64,000 nucleotides of DNA from Sulfurimonas sp. HSL3-2 (GTDB lineage Bacteria > Campylobacterota > Campylobacteria > Campylobacterales > Sulfurimonadaceae), in assembly GCF_039645965.1 (NCBI RefSeq), contig NZ_CP147917.1, positions 1 through 64,000 of the forward strand, given 5' to 3'. The notes under the pieces were generated by a model, which had not been told where the DNA came from, searched no databases, and saw only the letters and a list, made by a program, of their open reading frames with translations. How positions within the stretch are numbered: position 1 is the stretch's first letter; each line of letters opens with the position of its first letter. Positions 1 to 10,875 of the stretch are shown here, in pieces. A program made the position numbers and the translations under genes.

Positions 1-111
1 ATGTGAAAAACATTATTCACATAGATTTTGCTACCTGTTTAATGTACTTCTATAGTGATTGATGATATTATTCACATAGTTAATTCACACATCATTCACA
101 TAAGGCAATTT
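1..111. other. origin region left of dnaA (oriC1-like DnaA box cluster)
   Basis: The sequence contains the 9-mer TTATTCACA at 13-21 and 68-76, and close variants TAATTCACA at 81-89 and TCATTCACA at 92-100, all in the same orientation and ending just before the dnaA start. TTATTCACA-like boxes are the known DnaA-binding form in Helicobacter, Campylobacter and Wolinella. The window begins inside the cluster, so more boxes may lie to the left. A role as one half of a bipartite origin is inferred by analogy with H. pylori. Confidence 0.6.
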
Positions 112-1428
112 ATGAATATCGGCGAAAAAGTCCTTTCTAAACTCAAAGAAGAGATACCTGAAATCGAATATAACAGATATATTAAGCAGCTCTCATTCGA
201 TGAAAAAAAATCAAGCAGCGATAATGCGATCTATTATGCACCGAACACTTTGATAGCAAACTATATAAAAACGAAATTTTCTGAAAAGATCTCCCATCTT
301 TTTGAAGTATACAGTTCAAATAAAGTGAATGTCGTCATAACACTTAAGTCCAAAGCCGATGTATCTGTCAAAGCGGCAAAAAACGTCGTGGACAAAGAGA
401 AGATCAAACACTCTTTACTTAACCCTTCACATACCTTTGACAACTTCGTCGTTGGCGGCTCCAACCAGTTTGCATATGCGGCAGCAAAAAGCGTAAGTGA
501 AAAACCAGGAGATATCTACAACCCTCTTTTTATCTACGGCGGTGTAGGGATCGGGAAGACCCACCTTATGCAGGCTGTCGGAAACGTGTTACAAAACCAA
601 GGCAAAAACGTTATCTATACATCCGTAGAGCAGTTCCTAAACGACTTCCTCCGCCATCTTAGAAACGGAAATATGGACAGATTCAAAGATAAATATAGAA
701 ACTGTGATGTCCTGCTCATAGACGATATCCAGTTCTTAAGCAACAAAGACTCTCTTCAAGAGGAGTTCTTCCATACATTCGAAGCGCTTAAAAACGATAA
801 GAAGCAGATCATTATCACATCCGATAAACATCCAAAACAGATAGGAGGCCTTGAAGAGAGACTTAAAAGCCGTTTTGAATGGGGACTTATCGCAGATATC
901 CAGCCGCCGGAATTAGAGACGAAGATCAACATCATCAAGAAAAAATGTGAGATCAACCGTATCAAACTCAACAACGATGTCATAAACTATATCGCGACGA
1001 TCATCGAAAACAACGCGCGTGAGATAGAAGGGATCCTCTCAAAACTTCACGCCTATGCAAAACTGATGAATATCGATATCAACATCGAGTTTGCGAAAAA
1101 CGTACTAAAAGAGCAGCAGCGTGAAAACCGTGCAAACATCACGATCGATCTTATTATGGATATTGTTGCAAAAGAGTTAAACGTGAAACCAAGTGAGATC
1201 AAATCAAAAAGCAGATCTAGAAATATCGTCTATGCAAGACGCATCGCTATTTACCTGTGTCGTGACCTGACTACAAACTCTATGCCTCAACTTGCTCAAT
1301 ACTTTGGTATGAAAGACCATACGGCCATATCTCATACTATGAAAAAGATCAACGAGCTTATAAAAAACGATGAGGATTTTAGAACAAAAATCGAGGAGTT
1401 AAACAATAAAATAAAGTCAACTTCGTAA
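112..1428 (+). CDS. dnaA: Chromosomal replication initiator protein DnaA
   Basis: DnaA opens the origin and loads the helicase. The 438-residue product has a short N-terminal domain, an AAA+ core with Walker A GGVGIGKTH near residues 143-151 and Walker B VLLIDDIQFL near 200-209, and a C-terminal DnaA-box-binding domain with DHTAISHTMKKI near 402-413. The frame is open from a GTG at 55, but those extra residues are encoded by the DnaA-box repeats. The ATG at 112, which gives the usual start MNIGEKVL, is preferred. Clustered DnaA boxes lie on both sides of the gene, so autoregulation is plausible. dnaN follows after 191 bases. Confidence 0.97.
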   Translation: MNIGEKVLSKLKEEIPEIEYNRYIKQLSFDEKKSSSDNAIYYAPNTLIANYIKTKFSEKISHLFEVYSSNKVNVVITLKSKADVSVKAAKNVVDKEKIKHSLLNPSHTFDNFVVGGSNQFAYAAAKSVSEKPGDIYNPLFIYGGVGIGKTHLMQAVGNVLQNQGKNVIYTSVEQFLNDFLRHLRNGNMDRFKDKYRNCDVLLIDDIQFLSNKDSLQEEFFHTFEALKNDKKQIIITSDKHPKQIGGLEERLKSRFEWGLIADIQPPELETKINIIKKKCEINRIKLNNDVINYIATIIENNAREIEGILSKLHAYAKLMNIDINIEFAKNVLKEQQRENRANITIDLIMDIVAKELNVKPSEIKSKSRSRNIVYARRIAIYLCRDLTTNSMPQLAQYFGMKDHTAISHTMKKINELIKNDEDFRTKIEELNNKIKSTS

Positions 1429-1619
1429 TTGAAAAGATTTTATTTGTAAGCTTACTGAAAAAAAAGATATAATTTGCATAGTGAAAAGATGTGAAAGATA
1501 CCTGTATGTGAATTCACATAGATATGTTGCTGTGTATTGGGTTGTTGTTGATTTATTCACATACTCACAACCACCTACTACTACGTACTAAAAATTTAAA
1601 AAATAAATAGGAAAATTAG
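1429..1619. other. dnaA-dnaN intergenic region (oriC2-like)
   Basis: This AT-rich spacer holds a TTATTCACA box at 1553-1561 and a perfect 16-base palindrome TATGTGAATTCACATA at 1505-1520, which is two box halves (TTCACAT) facing each other. Related GTGAAA words occur at 1481 and 1491. In H. pylori the second origin half, including the unwinding element, lies between dnaA and dnaN. The same role here is inferred. The spacer must also carry the dnaN promoter, which I could not place with confidence. Confidence 0.55.
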
Positions 1620-2687
1620 ATGAAAATTACAATAGCTAAATCTATACTAGAAAATATACTTATCTCTTCTCAACCGTTTCTTGAAAAAAAAGATACATCA
1701 CAGATAACATCTCATGTTTATATAAAAGTTCAAAACTCTGTATTAACACTAAAAGCTACAGACTATGAGATAGGTCTACATGTAACTGTCGATCAAGTAA
1801 ACTCTATTGAAGACGGTGAAGTAACTGCTAACGGTAAAAAGCTTCTTGATATTATCAGAATACTAAAAGACTCTGATGTCACATTAGAAACTAAAAACGA
1901 TATTCTTCATATCTCTCAAGCTAGTTCAAATTTTAAATTGCCTACATTCTTATCTAATGAATTTCCACTATTTCCAAACTATGAGGGTAAACCGAAGATA
2001 TCGATAGATTCACATACTCTGATTGAATCACTTAAAAAGATCACACCTGCAATAGATTCGAACAATCCTAAGTTCGAACTAAACGGTGCATTAATCGATA
2101 TCAAAAATGACAGCATCGCATTTGTATCAACTGACACTAGACGTTTAGCACTCGTTAACATCGAAAACTCTACACAAAATATACTTTCAATCATTATCCC
2201 TAAAAAAGCTATCATTGAGATCCAAAAACTATTTTTTGATAATATTGAGATCTATTACGATAATACTTACCTGATCATTCACTCTGATCAGTACACGTTC
2301 TATACAAAACTTATAAACGGAAAATTTCCTGATTATTCTAGAATCATTCCAAAAGAGATATCTAAAACTATCGTACTTCCTAAATCTATCATTATCGATT
2401 CTATAAAACAGATCACTACGATCTCAAACGATATGAAGATAACTCTTCATAATGACAAAATCATTTTCGAAAGTCTAAGCAATGACAATATCGAAGCAAA
2501 AACTGAAATAACTCATACAACAGGATTTGATGAGCCGTTTATGTTAGCAGTCAACAGCAGATATATTCTAGACTTCCTTGCACAGATAGATAATCAAGAA
2601 TTTACTATAGGATTAAACGACTCAAACCTTCCTTTTGTTTTAACAGATGAAAACTTTAAAACAATTGTCATGCCGATAGTTATATAA
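1620..2687 (+). CDS. dnaN: DNA polymerase III subunit beta (sliding clamp)
   Basis: The 355-residue product forms the ring-shaped processivity clamp for the replicative polymerase. It starts MKITIAKSILENIL and shows the three repeated clamp folds, with typical segments such as LTLKATDYEIGL, IAFVSTDTRRLALV (the TDTRRLA motif of domain 2) and a C-terminal FVLTDENFKTIVMPIVI, matching the conserved P-[IVM]-x-L/I end of bacterial clamps. Length is normal for the family. It lies between dnaA and gyrB, as in most Campylobacterota, and is followed directly by a strong hairpin terminator. Confidence 0.97.
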   Translation: MKITIAKSILENILISSQPFLEKKDTSQITSHVYIKVQNSVLTLKATDYEIGLHVTVDQVNSIEDGEVTANGKKLLDIIRILKDSDVTLETKNDILHISQASSNFKLPTFLSNEFPLFPNYEGKPKISIDSHTLIESLKKITPAIDSNNPKFELNGALIDIKNDSIAFVSTDTRRLALVNIENSTQNILSIIIPKKAIIEIQKLFFDNIEIYYDNTYLIIHSDQYTFYTKLINGKFPDYSRIIPKEISKTIVLPKSIIIDSIKQITTISNDMKITLHNDKIIFESLSNDNIEAKTEITHTTGFDEPFMLAVNSRYILDFLAQIDNQEFTIGLNDSNLPFVLTDENFKTIVMPIVI

Positions 2688-2695
2688 ATCTTCAC

Positions 2696-2721
2696 AAAAG
2701 AGTCTTTATTGAGACTCTTTT
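2696..2721 (+). terminator. Rho-independent terminator after dnaN
   Basis: Ten-base stem AAAAGAGTCT / AGACTCTTTT with a six-base loop, eight bases after the dnaN stop codon. The right arm ends in a run of T. It separates dnaN from gyrB, so gyrB should have its own promoter in 2722-2800. Confidence 0.85.
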
Positions 2722-2773
2722 ATTACAACTTGTCATAAAAAATAAACTTCTTAACAATTTTTAGATAAAATAA

Positions 2774-5113
<2,340 letters not shown>

Positions 5114-5124
5114 TAACATACGTT

Positions 5125-6519
5125 ATGATATTACCTGAAAAAAAAGAGAGGGAAAATAGATTTAAACTAGCCCTGAGAATGGGCCTTCCTATCTTTTTTC
5201 TAGGGCTTTTGTCTATTTTTATTTTTTTAAATCAACCTGCTAAAGACATAACATCATCTTTTTATATTGGCGCAACACTTATACTTGCGATCATGATATA
5301 TTTCTTTTTATACATGATATATAGAGGATTTGATGAACGTATAACAGATCCGATAACAAATACGTTTACACGTGAATATATGTATAAGTACTTAAAAAAA
5401 GAGATCTTAAAAGAGAACTATACAGTTATGTTGGTCTCAATAGAAAACCTTCATTCGATAAATGAGACTTACGGAATAAAAAACGGGGATATAGTACTAA
5501 AACGTACCGTTAGAGAGATAACAAAGTTTTTATATTCCAAAGGGATATATAACTTTCCGTTAGGTCACATAAAAGGCGGAGATTTTTTAATAGGGCTAGA
5601 GGAAAGTAAAGATGAATATCTGTCTGTTATGGACCTGATGTGTCTGAAATTTTCAAGTTTTCTTATAAACAATATCGAGGTACAGATAGTCGGTTCGATA
5701 ATAGATAATAATTTTTCAAAAAATTTAGATTATATGATAGATTATCTTTTCGAACAACAGAGTTTGAAAAAATCTTCAAAAGAGATCATAAAAGATGAAG
5801 ACATGATAGATCCTAACGATCTTGAGATGTCTATAATAGATGCTATAAGAAACAGCAGTTTTAAAATATATAGTCAAAGTGTCTACGATAAAAACGGAAA
5901 TATTTTTCTTGACGACCTCTCAGCTAAACTTATGATAAAAGATAAAGTTGTCCATCAAAAGGTCTTTATCCCTGTTGTAAACAGGCTGGGACTGGCTAAA
6001 GAGTATGATCTTATGCTTTTGGATGAAGTGGCAAAAAAGATATCTTTGGATGATAACATCTGTTCATTCAGTATATCCCCGACTACGGTTAGAGAAGCAC
6101 ATTTTTTATCATACATGAAAAGTTTGATGGATTCCTATCCGGCAATAAAAAATAGAGTAGTTTTTTTACTGTCGGAGATAGATTACTATAACAATATAAC
6201 ACGTTATAGTCAAACGATACAGAGTCTAAGAAGAATGGGTATATCTATAGCTATCGACAGGTTTGGCGAGTATCATTCAAGTTCTCTGTATTTTAGGGAA
6301 ATAGAAGTCGACATGGTTAGATTTGACTCCAGATATACAAAAAATTTGAAATCAGAAAGATATAAGAAGGTACTAAAAGGTCTGCATGAGAGCGTAAACT
6401 CTTTAAACTCAAGGTCTTGGATCAAGATGGTAGAGGATGAAGAGACATATGAAATAGCACAAGAGATCGGTATCGATATAATACAGGGTAAATACCTAGA
6501 TAATTTGAAGGAGAGATAA
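5125..6519 (+). CDS. membrane protein with degenerate GGDEF and EAL domains
   Basis: The 464-residue protein has two membrane helices in the first 70 residues (FLGLLSIFIFL and a second near 45-68). A GGDEF-like domain follows, in which the signature reads KGGDF near residues 150-154, and then a C-terminal EAL-like domain (from about residue 235) without an EAL motif or recognisable metal ligands. I infer loss of both cyclase and phosphodiesterase activity and a likely role as a c-di-GMP sensor or scaffold. It lies 11 bases after gyrB and overlaps queF through TAATG, so the three genes may form an operon. No clear Shine-Dalgarno precedes its ATG. Confidence 0.7.
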   Translation: MILPEKKERENRFKLALRMGLPIFFLGLLSIFIFLNQPAKDITSSFYIGATLILAIMIYFFLYMIYRGFDERITDPITNTFTREYMYKYLKKEILKENYTVMLVSIENLHSINETYGIKNGDIVLKRTVREITKFLYSKGIYNFPLGHIKGGDFLIGLEESKDEYLSVMDLMCLKFSSFLINNIEVQIVGSIIDNNFSKNLDYMIDYLFEQQSLKKSSKEIIKDEDMIDPNDLEMSIIDAIRNSSFKIYSQSVYDKNGNIFLDDLSAKLMIKDKVVHQKVFIPVVNRLGLAKEYDLMLLDEVAKKISLDDNICSFSISPTTVREAHFLSYMKSLMDSYPAIKNRVVFLLSEIDYYNNITRYSQTIQSLRRMGISIAIDRFGEYHSSSLYFREIEVDMVRFDSRYTKNLKSERYKKVLKGLHESVNSLNSRSWIKMVEDEETYEIAQEIGIDIIQGKYLDNLKER

Positions 6520-6902
6520 TGAAATACGGTGAAAAAATAGTAACAGAATTTGATATAGAAAAAGATATAGAGATATGGCCTAATGAGCATAAACGTGATT
6601 ATCTTATTAAGATGACACTTCCGGAGTTCAGCTGTCTGTGTCCAAGAAGCGGATACCCGGACTACGCGACGATATATCTCGAATATACACCAAATGACTG
6701 GGTCATAGAGTTAAAAGCTATAAAGCTGTATATCAACTCGTTTAGAAACAGATATATTTCACATGAGAACGGTGCAAATGAGATATATGAACTTTTACAA
6801 ACAAAACTAAAACCGAAATATCTTAAAGTTATTGCCGATTATAACCCTAGAGGAAATGTTCATACGGTAATCGAGATAGACAGTTCTAAAGTGGAGCTGT
6901 AA
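6519..6902 (+). CDS. queF: NADPH-dependent 7-cyano-7-deazaguanine reductase QueF
   Basis: Reduces preQ0 to preQ1 in queuosine biosynthesis. The 127-residue product is the short, unimodular type I QueF. It carries the substrate-binding cysteine in SCLCPRSGYPD (Cys41, with Asp48 as the likely proton donor) and the QueF family motif ELKAIKLYINSFRN. It ends with the typical YNPRGN and a short beta strand. The start ATG overlaps the preceding stop (TAATG) and has a good upstream AAGGAG, consistent with translational coupling. Confidence 0.93.
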   Translation: MKYGEKIVTEFDIEKDIEIWPNEHKRDYLIKMTLPEFSCLCPRSGYPDYATIYLEYTPNDWVIELKAIKLYINSFRNRYISHENGANEIYELLQTKLKPKYLKVIADYNPRGNVHTVIEIDSSKVEL

Positions 6903-6926
6903 ACAGATATATAAAAAGAGGTCGGC

Positions 6927-7397
6927 ATGCTTAAAAAATTACTTGGAAAAGAGAAAGAGTTTATTTCTAAAAATGACACTAAACAGCTTGCCGAGTATAT
7001 AGCGAAAGCCGGACTGACAGAGCTACGCTCTTTACTTCTTGGACAAGTGACAAGATTTAAAGTAGATGAAAACACTGTTATAGAGGTTTTAAAAAAACTG
7101 ACTTCTCAAGATGAGAACACAAAAAAAAGATTTTTGGAAAAAGACGACAATGACACAAAGCTGAAAAAAGCTTTCGATACAGTGATTACTGCGGCGAAAA
7201 GTAAAGAGGTGTCTGTGGAAGCTGTCGAGCTTATAGAAAAATTTATGAGGATGTATAAAGACCTGATAGATGATTATGATCTCAGAAACAAACAGGTCTA
7301 TATGCATAAACTGGCAAAAGCGGCAGAACACTCTCTTTCGTTTATAGAACAGATCCTAAACTATTTGAACAAACTGTCGGTGATCAATAAAGGTTGA
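6927..7397 (+). CDS. conserved helical protein of unknown function
   Basis: A 156-residue, lysine-rich protein predicted from its sequence to be almost entirely alpha-helical. It has no signal peptide or membrane segment and no domain I recognise. It lies 24 bases after queF on the same strand, preceded by a GAGGTCGGC ribosome-binding site, and is probably the last gene of that transcript. Its last 14 bases overlap the end of the convergent tRNA nucleotidyltransferase gene. Codon use matches its neighbours, so it is likely a real gene. Confidence 0.6.
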   Translation: MLKKLLGKEKEFISKNDTKQLAEYIAKAGLTELRSLLLGQVTRFKVDENTVIEVLKKLTSQDENTKKRFLEKDDNDTKLKKAFDTVITAAKSKEVSVEAVELIEKFMRMYKDLIDDYDLRNKQVYMHKLAKAAEHSLSFIEQILNYLNKLSVINKG

Positions 7398-8628
7398 ACT
7401 CTTTAAGGTACTCTTTGAGCCACAGTTTTGCATCGTCGTATGTTAAGAAGTGCTCTCGTAACTGCGCATCGTAAAGCGCATTCAATATATCTGAAAAGAT
7501 CGGTGAAGGCTCTAACCCTAAAGCGATCAGATCACGTCCTAAAATAAGCGGCTTTGGCTTACATGTAAGGACATCTAAGACAATAGCCCTCTCTTTGATC
7601 TCATCATATCTTACTTCTCTCGCCTCATGTATCAGTAAAAGGTTCTTTATATTGACCTTCGTACTTAAGATATTGACCTCATAGTCTGTTATAACGTCAG
7701 AGGAGAGCCGTTCTAAATGGTTTTTATGGATATAAAGGTTTAAAACCTCTTGGATGATATCCTTTTCATCTAAAAGCTTGTGTAAAAAAGATTCGACTTC
7801 GTGAGCTGAATTAAAATCAAAGACTAATACGCTAAGCATCAAGATAACATCTGTTTTAAGATCGTTTGTCTTAAGCTCTGCCATGTTGTCGATAAACCTG
7901 AGAGTATCATTTGTCAGTGAAAGCTCCGGGTAGTATCTGTCTAAATGAAAACTATCAAAAAGCAAAAAGCCCAGAGAGGGTTTTTTCGCTTTTAAAAGAA
8001 GTTTTAACAGCTCTTCATAAATACGTTCTTTGGCAAGTTCCGTTATAAGAGCGTTATCTGATATATATCGGCACAGTTCTACAAGTTCGAGGCTGCATGT
8101 AAGCTCAAACCTTGCACAAAACTGCAGGGCTCTAAACACTCTTAACGGGTCTTCTATGAATGTTTTTTGGTTTACATAGGTAAGTGTTTTGTTTTTTAAA
8201 TCGAGCAGACCGTTATAGGGGTCTAAGATAGATCCGCTTTTTGTATCGTACCCTACGGAGTTGATCGTAAAGTCTCTGCGTTTTGCTGCTTCGGTATATG
8301 GAAGCTGTGAATCGAGTGTGACATCGAAGCCTCTGTGACCGGAAGATACTTTTGTCTCTAGTCTCGGGAGGGAGAAGTCGATATCGTAGTCCTCTAAAAA
8401 GAGCTTTAAGACGCCGAAGCTTTTTCCGACAAGGCTGAGGGAACCAAAAGGTTTTAATATCTCCATCATCGCATCATAACCGGAGATGTTATAGACCTCT
8501 ATATCTATATCTTTTGACTCCTTGCCCAAGACGGTATCTCGTATATAACCGCCGACGATAACAGCACTGGCACCGTTACTGTGCAGTGCATCGATGGCAG
8601 GGATAAGAAAATCAGGGACCTTGATCAT
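7384..8628 (-). CDS. cca: CCA tRNA nucleotidyltransferase / poly(A) polymerase family protein
   Basis: Class II nucleotidyltransferase that adds or repairs the 3' CCA of tRNAs. The head domain near residues 20-50 has VIVGGYIRDTVLGK and the metal-binding KDIDIEV (DxD), followed by the neck signature RRDFTINSVGYD and EDPLRVFRALQFCARF, as expected for Cca/PcnB. The 414-residue length is normal. Poly(A) polymerases share this fold, so substrate is inferred. The start overlaps the stop of the upstream histidine kinase gene by four bases, suggesting coupling in a minus-strand operon. Confidence 0.87.
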   Translation of the reverse strand: MIKVPDFLIPAIDALHSNGASAVIVGGYIRDTVLGKESKDIDIEVYNISGYDAMMEILKPFGSLSLVGKSFGVLKLFLEDYDIDFSLPRLETKVSSGHRGFDVTLDSQLPYTEAAKRRDFTINSVGYDTKSGSILDPYNGLLDLKNKTLTYVNQKTFIEDPLRVFRALQFCARFELTCSLELVELCRYISDNALITELAKERIYEELLKLLLKAKKPSLGFLLFDSFHLDRYYPELSLTNDTLRFIDNMAELKTNDLKTDVILMLSVLVFDFNSAHEVESFLHKLLDEKDIIQEVLNLYIHKNHLERLSSDVITDYEVNILSTKVNIKNLLLIHEAREVRYDEIKERAIVLDVLTCKPKPLILGRDLIALGLEPSPIFSDILNALYDAQLREHFLTYDDAKLWLKEYLKEFNLY

Positions 8629-10016
8629 TTTGCCAACGGTTTTAGATCGAAACCAAAAGATGAACCGACGTTTGGTTCGCTTTTAATGATAAGTTCCGTG
8701 TTATGAAGTTTCAGGATAAACGAGACGATCGCAAGACCAAGACCCATAGAATTATCCCAACTGTTTGTCTTTACTCTGTAAAACTTTGAAGTGATCTTGT
8801 CGATCTCGGAGCTGTCAAAACCTACACCATGGTCATTTACCGACAACACGCAGTCGGATATCTTTATCTCTACATTGTCTTCAGAGTACTTAAGTGCATT
8901 ATCCACAAGGTTTATCAGTACAAGCTCTATCATCGTTTTATCCGCAAATACCTTACAGTGTTCGATGTTCAGGTCTATATCACGCTCTTTATATTTTGCT
9001 TTTAAGTTGTTGGCGGTATCGACACACATGTCATAGATATCAAATTCGGTCGCTGTTATAGAAAGGTCGTTGTTCTCTAATTTTATGGAGAGAGCCAGTC
9101 TGTCTATCATCGTAGATATTTTTTTGGCATTTGAAAGGATCTTGTCTAAAAATTTATTGCGTATTTGGATATTGATATCTTCATCATCGCGAATAGTCTC
9201 GGTATATCCCATGATGGCAGCGACAGGGTTTTTAAACTCATGAGAGATCGCCGAGAGAATGTCATTTCTCTGTTTGTTAATAAGTCTGAGTTTCGCTTCG
9301 TTCTTTCTTTTTTTCTTTTCGCGGTTTGCCAGTTTTTTTACAAGGTTTTTGAGCAGCAGCGAGATATGTAAAAATTCATGAAAATACTTTGTTTTCACTA
9401 TCGCTTTGTAGTTTTTGTTCGATATCTCATTTAAATATACTGCTATCTGATCGATATCATAGTTGACTCTTTTACTTATCTTGTTCGTGATAAACAGTGC
9501 AATCAGGATGAAAACGGCATATACAAGTATTATCTTAATATATATGCTGTAAAACTCCTCTTCTAAGACATTTAGATTTTGAGCTACTCTTATGTATCTG
9601 TAGGTGTCTTTGTATTTTATATATTTCGCTACATATAAGAACTGGTGGTGAAGTGTTGCGGACTCTCTTATGGATGATCCGTAAGTCGACTCTTTTGCCT
9701 GCAGTATCTCGACTCTTTTAAGATGGTTTTCCATCTTCAGTTTGTCATAGTTCGTCTCCGCTACAACATTTCCCTTATCATCGACTATCGTTATACGTTT
9801 TTCCGATACGGTATGGATATTTTTTATAAACTGTCCTATATTTTGGATGTTAGGCAGATTTTGATCTATGATGTTTATGATGTCAATAAGCTCTTTTTTC
9901 GAATTTTCAAGGATAATGGACTTGAGTGCAAAATAGCTTACGACCGATGTTACAAGAAGTGTAGCGATATACAGCCCAAGAAAATTATATAAAAAATATC
10001 TATGAAGTTTTAACAA
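8625..10016 (-). CDS. sensor histidine kinase
   Basis: The 463-residue inner-membrane kinase has two membrane helices (about 10-32 and 159-178) flanking a periplasmic sensor domain of about 125 residues. A linker and a HisKA domain follow, with phosphoacceptor His259 in ISAISHEFKNP, and then a HATPase_c domain with the N box INLVDNALKYS, G1 box VNDHGVGFD and G2 box MGLGLAI. It is encoded 12 bases after its response regulator, so the two form a two-component system. The arrangement resembles DccS-type kinases of Campylobacter, but the signal cannot be read from the sequence. Confidence 0.9.
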   Translation of the reverse strand: MLKLHRYFLYNFLGLYIATLLVTSVVSYFALKSIILENSKKELIDIINIIDQNLPNIQNIGQFIKNIHTVSEKRITIVDDKGNVVAETNYDKLKMENHLKRVEILQAKESTYGSSIRESATLHHQFLYVAKYIKYKDTYRYIRVAQNLNVLEEEFYSIYIKIILVYAVFILIALFITNKISKRVNYDIDQIAVYLNEISNKNYKAIVKTKYFHEFLHISLLLKNLVKKLANREKKKRKNEAKLRLINKQRNDILSAISHEFKNPVAAIMGYTETIRDDEDINIQIRNKFLDKILSNAKKISTMIDRLALSIKLENNDLSITATEFDIYDMCVDTANNLKAKYKERDIDLNIEHCKVFADKTMIELVLINLVDNALKYSEDNVEIKISDCVLSVNDHGVGFDSSEIDKITSKFYRVKTNSWDNSMGLGLAIVSFILKLHNTELIIKSEPNVGSSFGFDLKPLAK

Positions 10017-10028
10017 GCAGTTTCCTTT

Positions 10029-10703
10029 TTAATACAGCGTATATCCGACACCGCGGACACTTTTAATATACTCTTTTTCTTTTGTCGGATCGATCTTCTC
10101 TTTTAAGCGGTTAATGGCGACATTGACCGTTCTGTCTTGATAAATCTCGTCATTGCCCCATACATGTTCCAGCAGATAATCTCTGTCAAGCACGATGTTT
10201 TGGTTTTGGATGAGTGTAAGCAGAAGATCGAACTCCAGTTTTGTAAGCTCTATCTTCTTATCATCGACCAAGACAATGCGTGAATCAAGTTTAAGCGTTA
10301 TATCTTTGTAGGAGATCTCTTTTAATGCAGAGATAGGTTTTGTCCTTTTTAAAACGGCTTTTATTCTAAAAAGAAGTTCTTTCATGTTAAAAGGCTTGGT
10401 GATATAGTCATCGCCGCCGCTTAAAAAGCCCTCTTCGATGTTCTCGTCACTGTTCTTTGCACTTAGGTAGATGACCGGTGTCTGTACTCCATCTTTTCTG
10501 AGACCTGCTATAAACTCGCTTCCCTCCACACCTGGAAGGTTTCTGTCCATAATGATCAGATCCACTTTTTCCTCTTCAAGCAGCTCTTTGACGTTTTTTG
10601 TATTTAAAAAACCTATAGTCTCAAATCCCTCTTTGTTCAAGGAATATTCGATCAGTTCTAAGATATCTTCTTCGTCTTCAACGATTACGATTAAATTTTT
10701 CAT
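10029..10703 (-). CDS. OmpR/PhoB-family response regulator
   Basis: DNA-binding response regulator of 225 residues. The receiver domain has the acidic pocket EDEED, phosphoacceptor Asp53 in IIMDRNLPG, and conserved YLSAK and DYITKPF. The C-terminal winged helix ends with the typical IKSVRGVGYTLY. An in-frame upstream start at 10736 is possible, but the ATG at 10703 gives the usual beginning MKNLIVIVEDEED and is preferred. It is the first gene of a minus-strand operon with the kinase and probably cca. Confidence 0.92.
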   Translation of the reverse strand: MKNLIVIVEDEEDILELIEYSLNKEGFETIGFLNTKNVKELLEEEKVDLIIMDRNLPGVEGSEFIAGLRKDGVQTPVIYLSAKNSDENIEEGFLSGGDDYITKPFNMKELLFRIKAVLKRTKPISALKEISYKDITLKLDSRIVLVDDKKIELTKLEFDLLLTLIQNQNIVLDRDYLLEHVWGNDEIYQDRTVNVAINRLKEKIDPTKEKEYIKSVRGVGYTLY

Positions 10704-10813
10704 GTTTGCAAAATCACTTTTTATTAATGATATCAAAATAATGATTACTATCTTATTACATATGAAATTTTAAATACTTAGAATTCGTAACAGTAATAAC
10801 AGTATATTTTGGG

Positions 10814-10819
10814 TATAAT
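10814..10819 (+). promoter_or_regulatory. -10 element of the typA promoter
   Basis: GGGTATAATTCC is a strong extended -10 sequence of the Campylobacterota sigma-70 type, about 56 bases before the typA start and downstream of AT-rich sequence. No clear -35 box is visible, which is normal for this phylum. Confidence 0.6.
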
Positions 10820-10875
10820 TCCAAAAATTTATCTCTTTAATACAGTTAATGTAAGAGAACTACGAGGAAAATACC

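Noticed and set aside
55-111. dnaA start at GTG 55
   Set aside because: The extra residues are encoded by DnaA-box repeats, and the ATG at 112 gives the family's usual N terminus.
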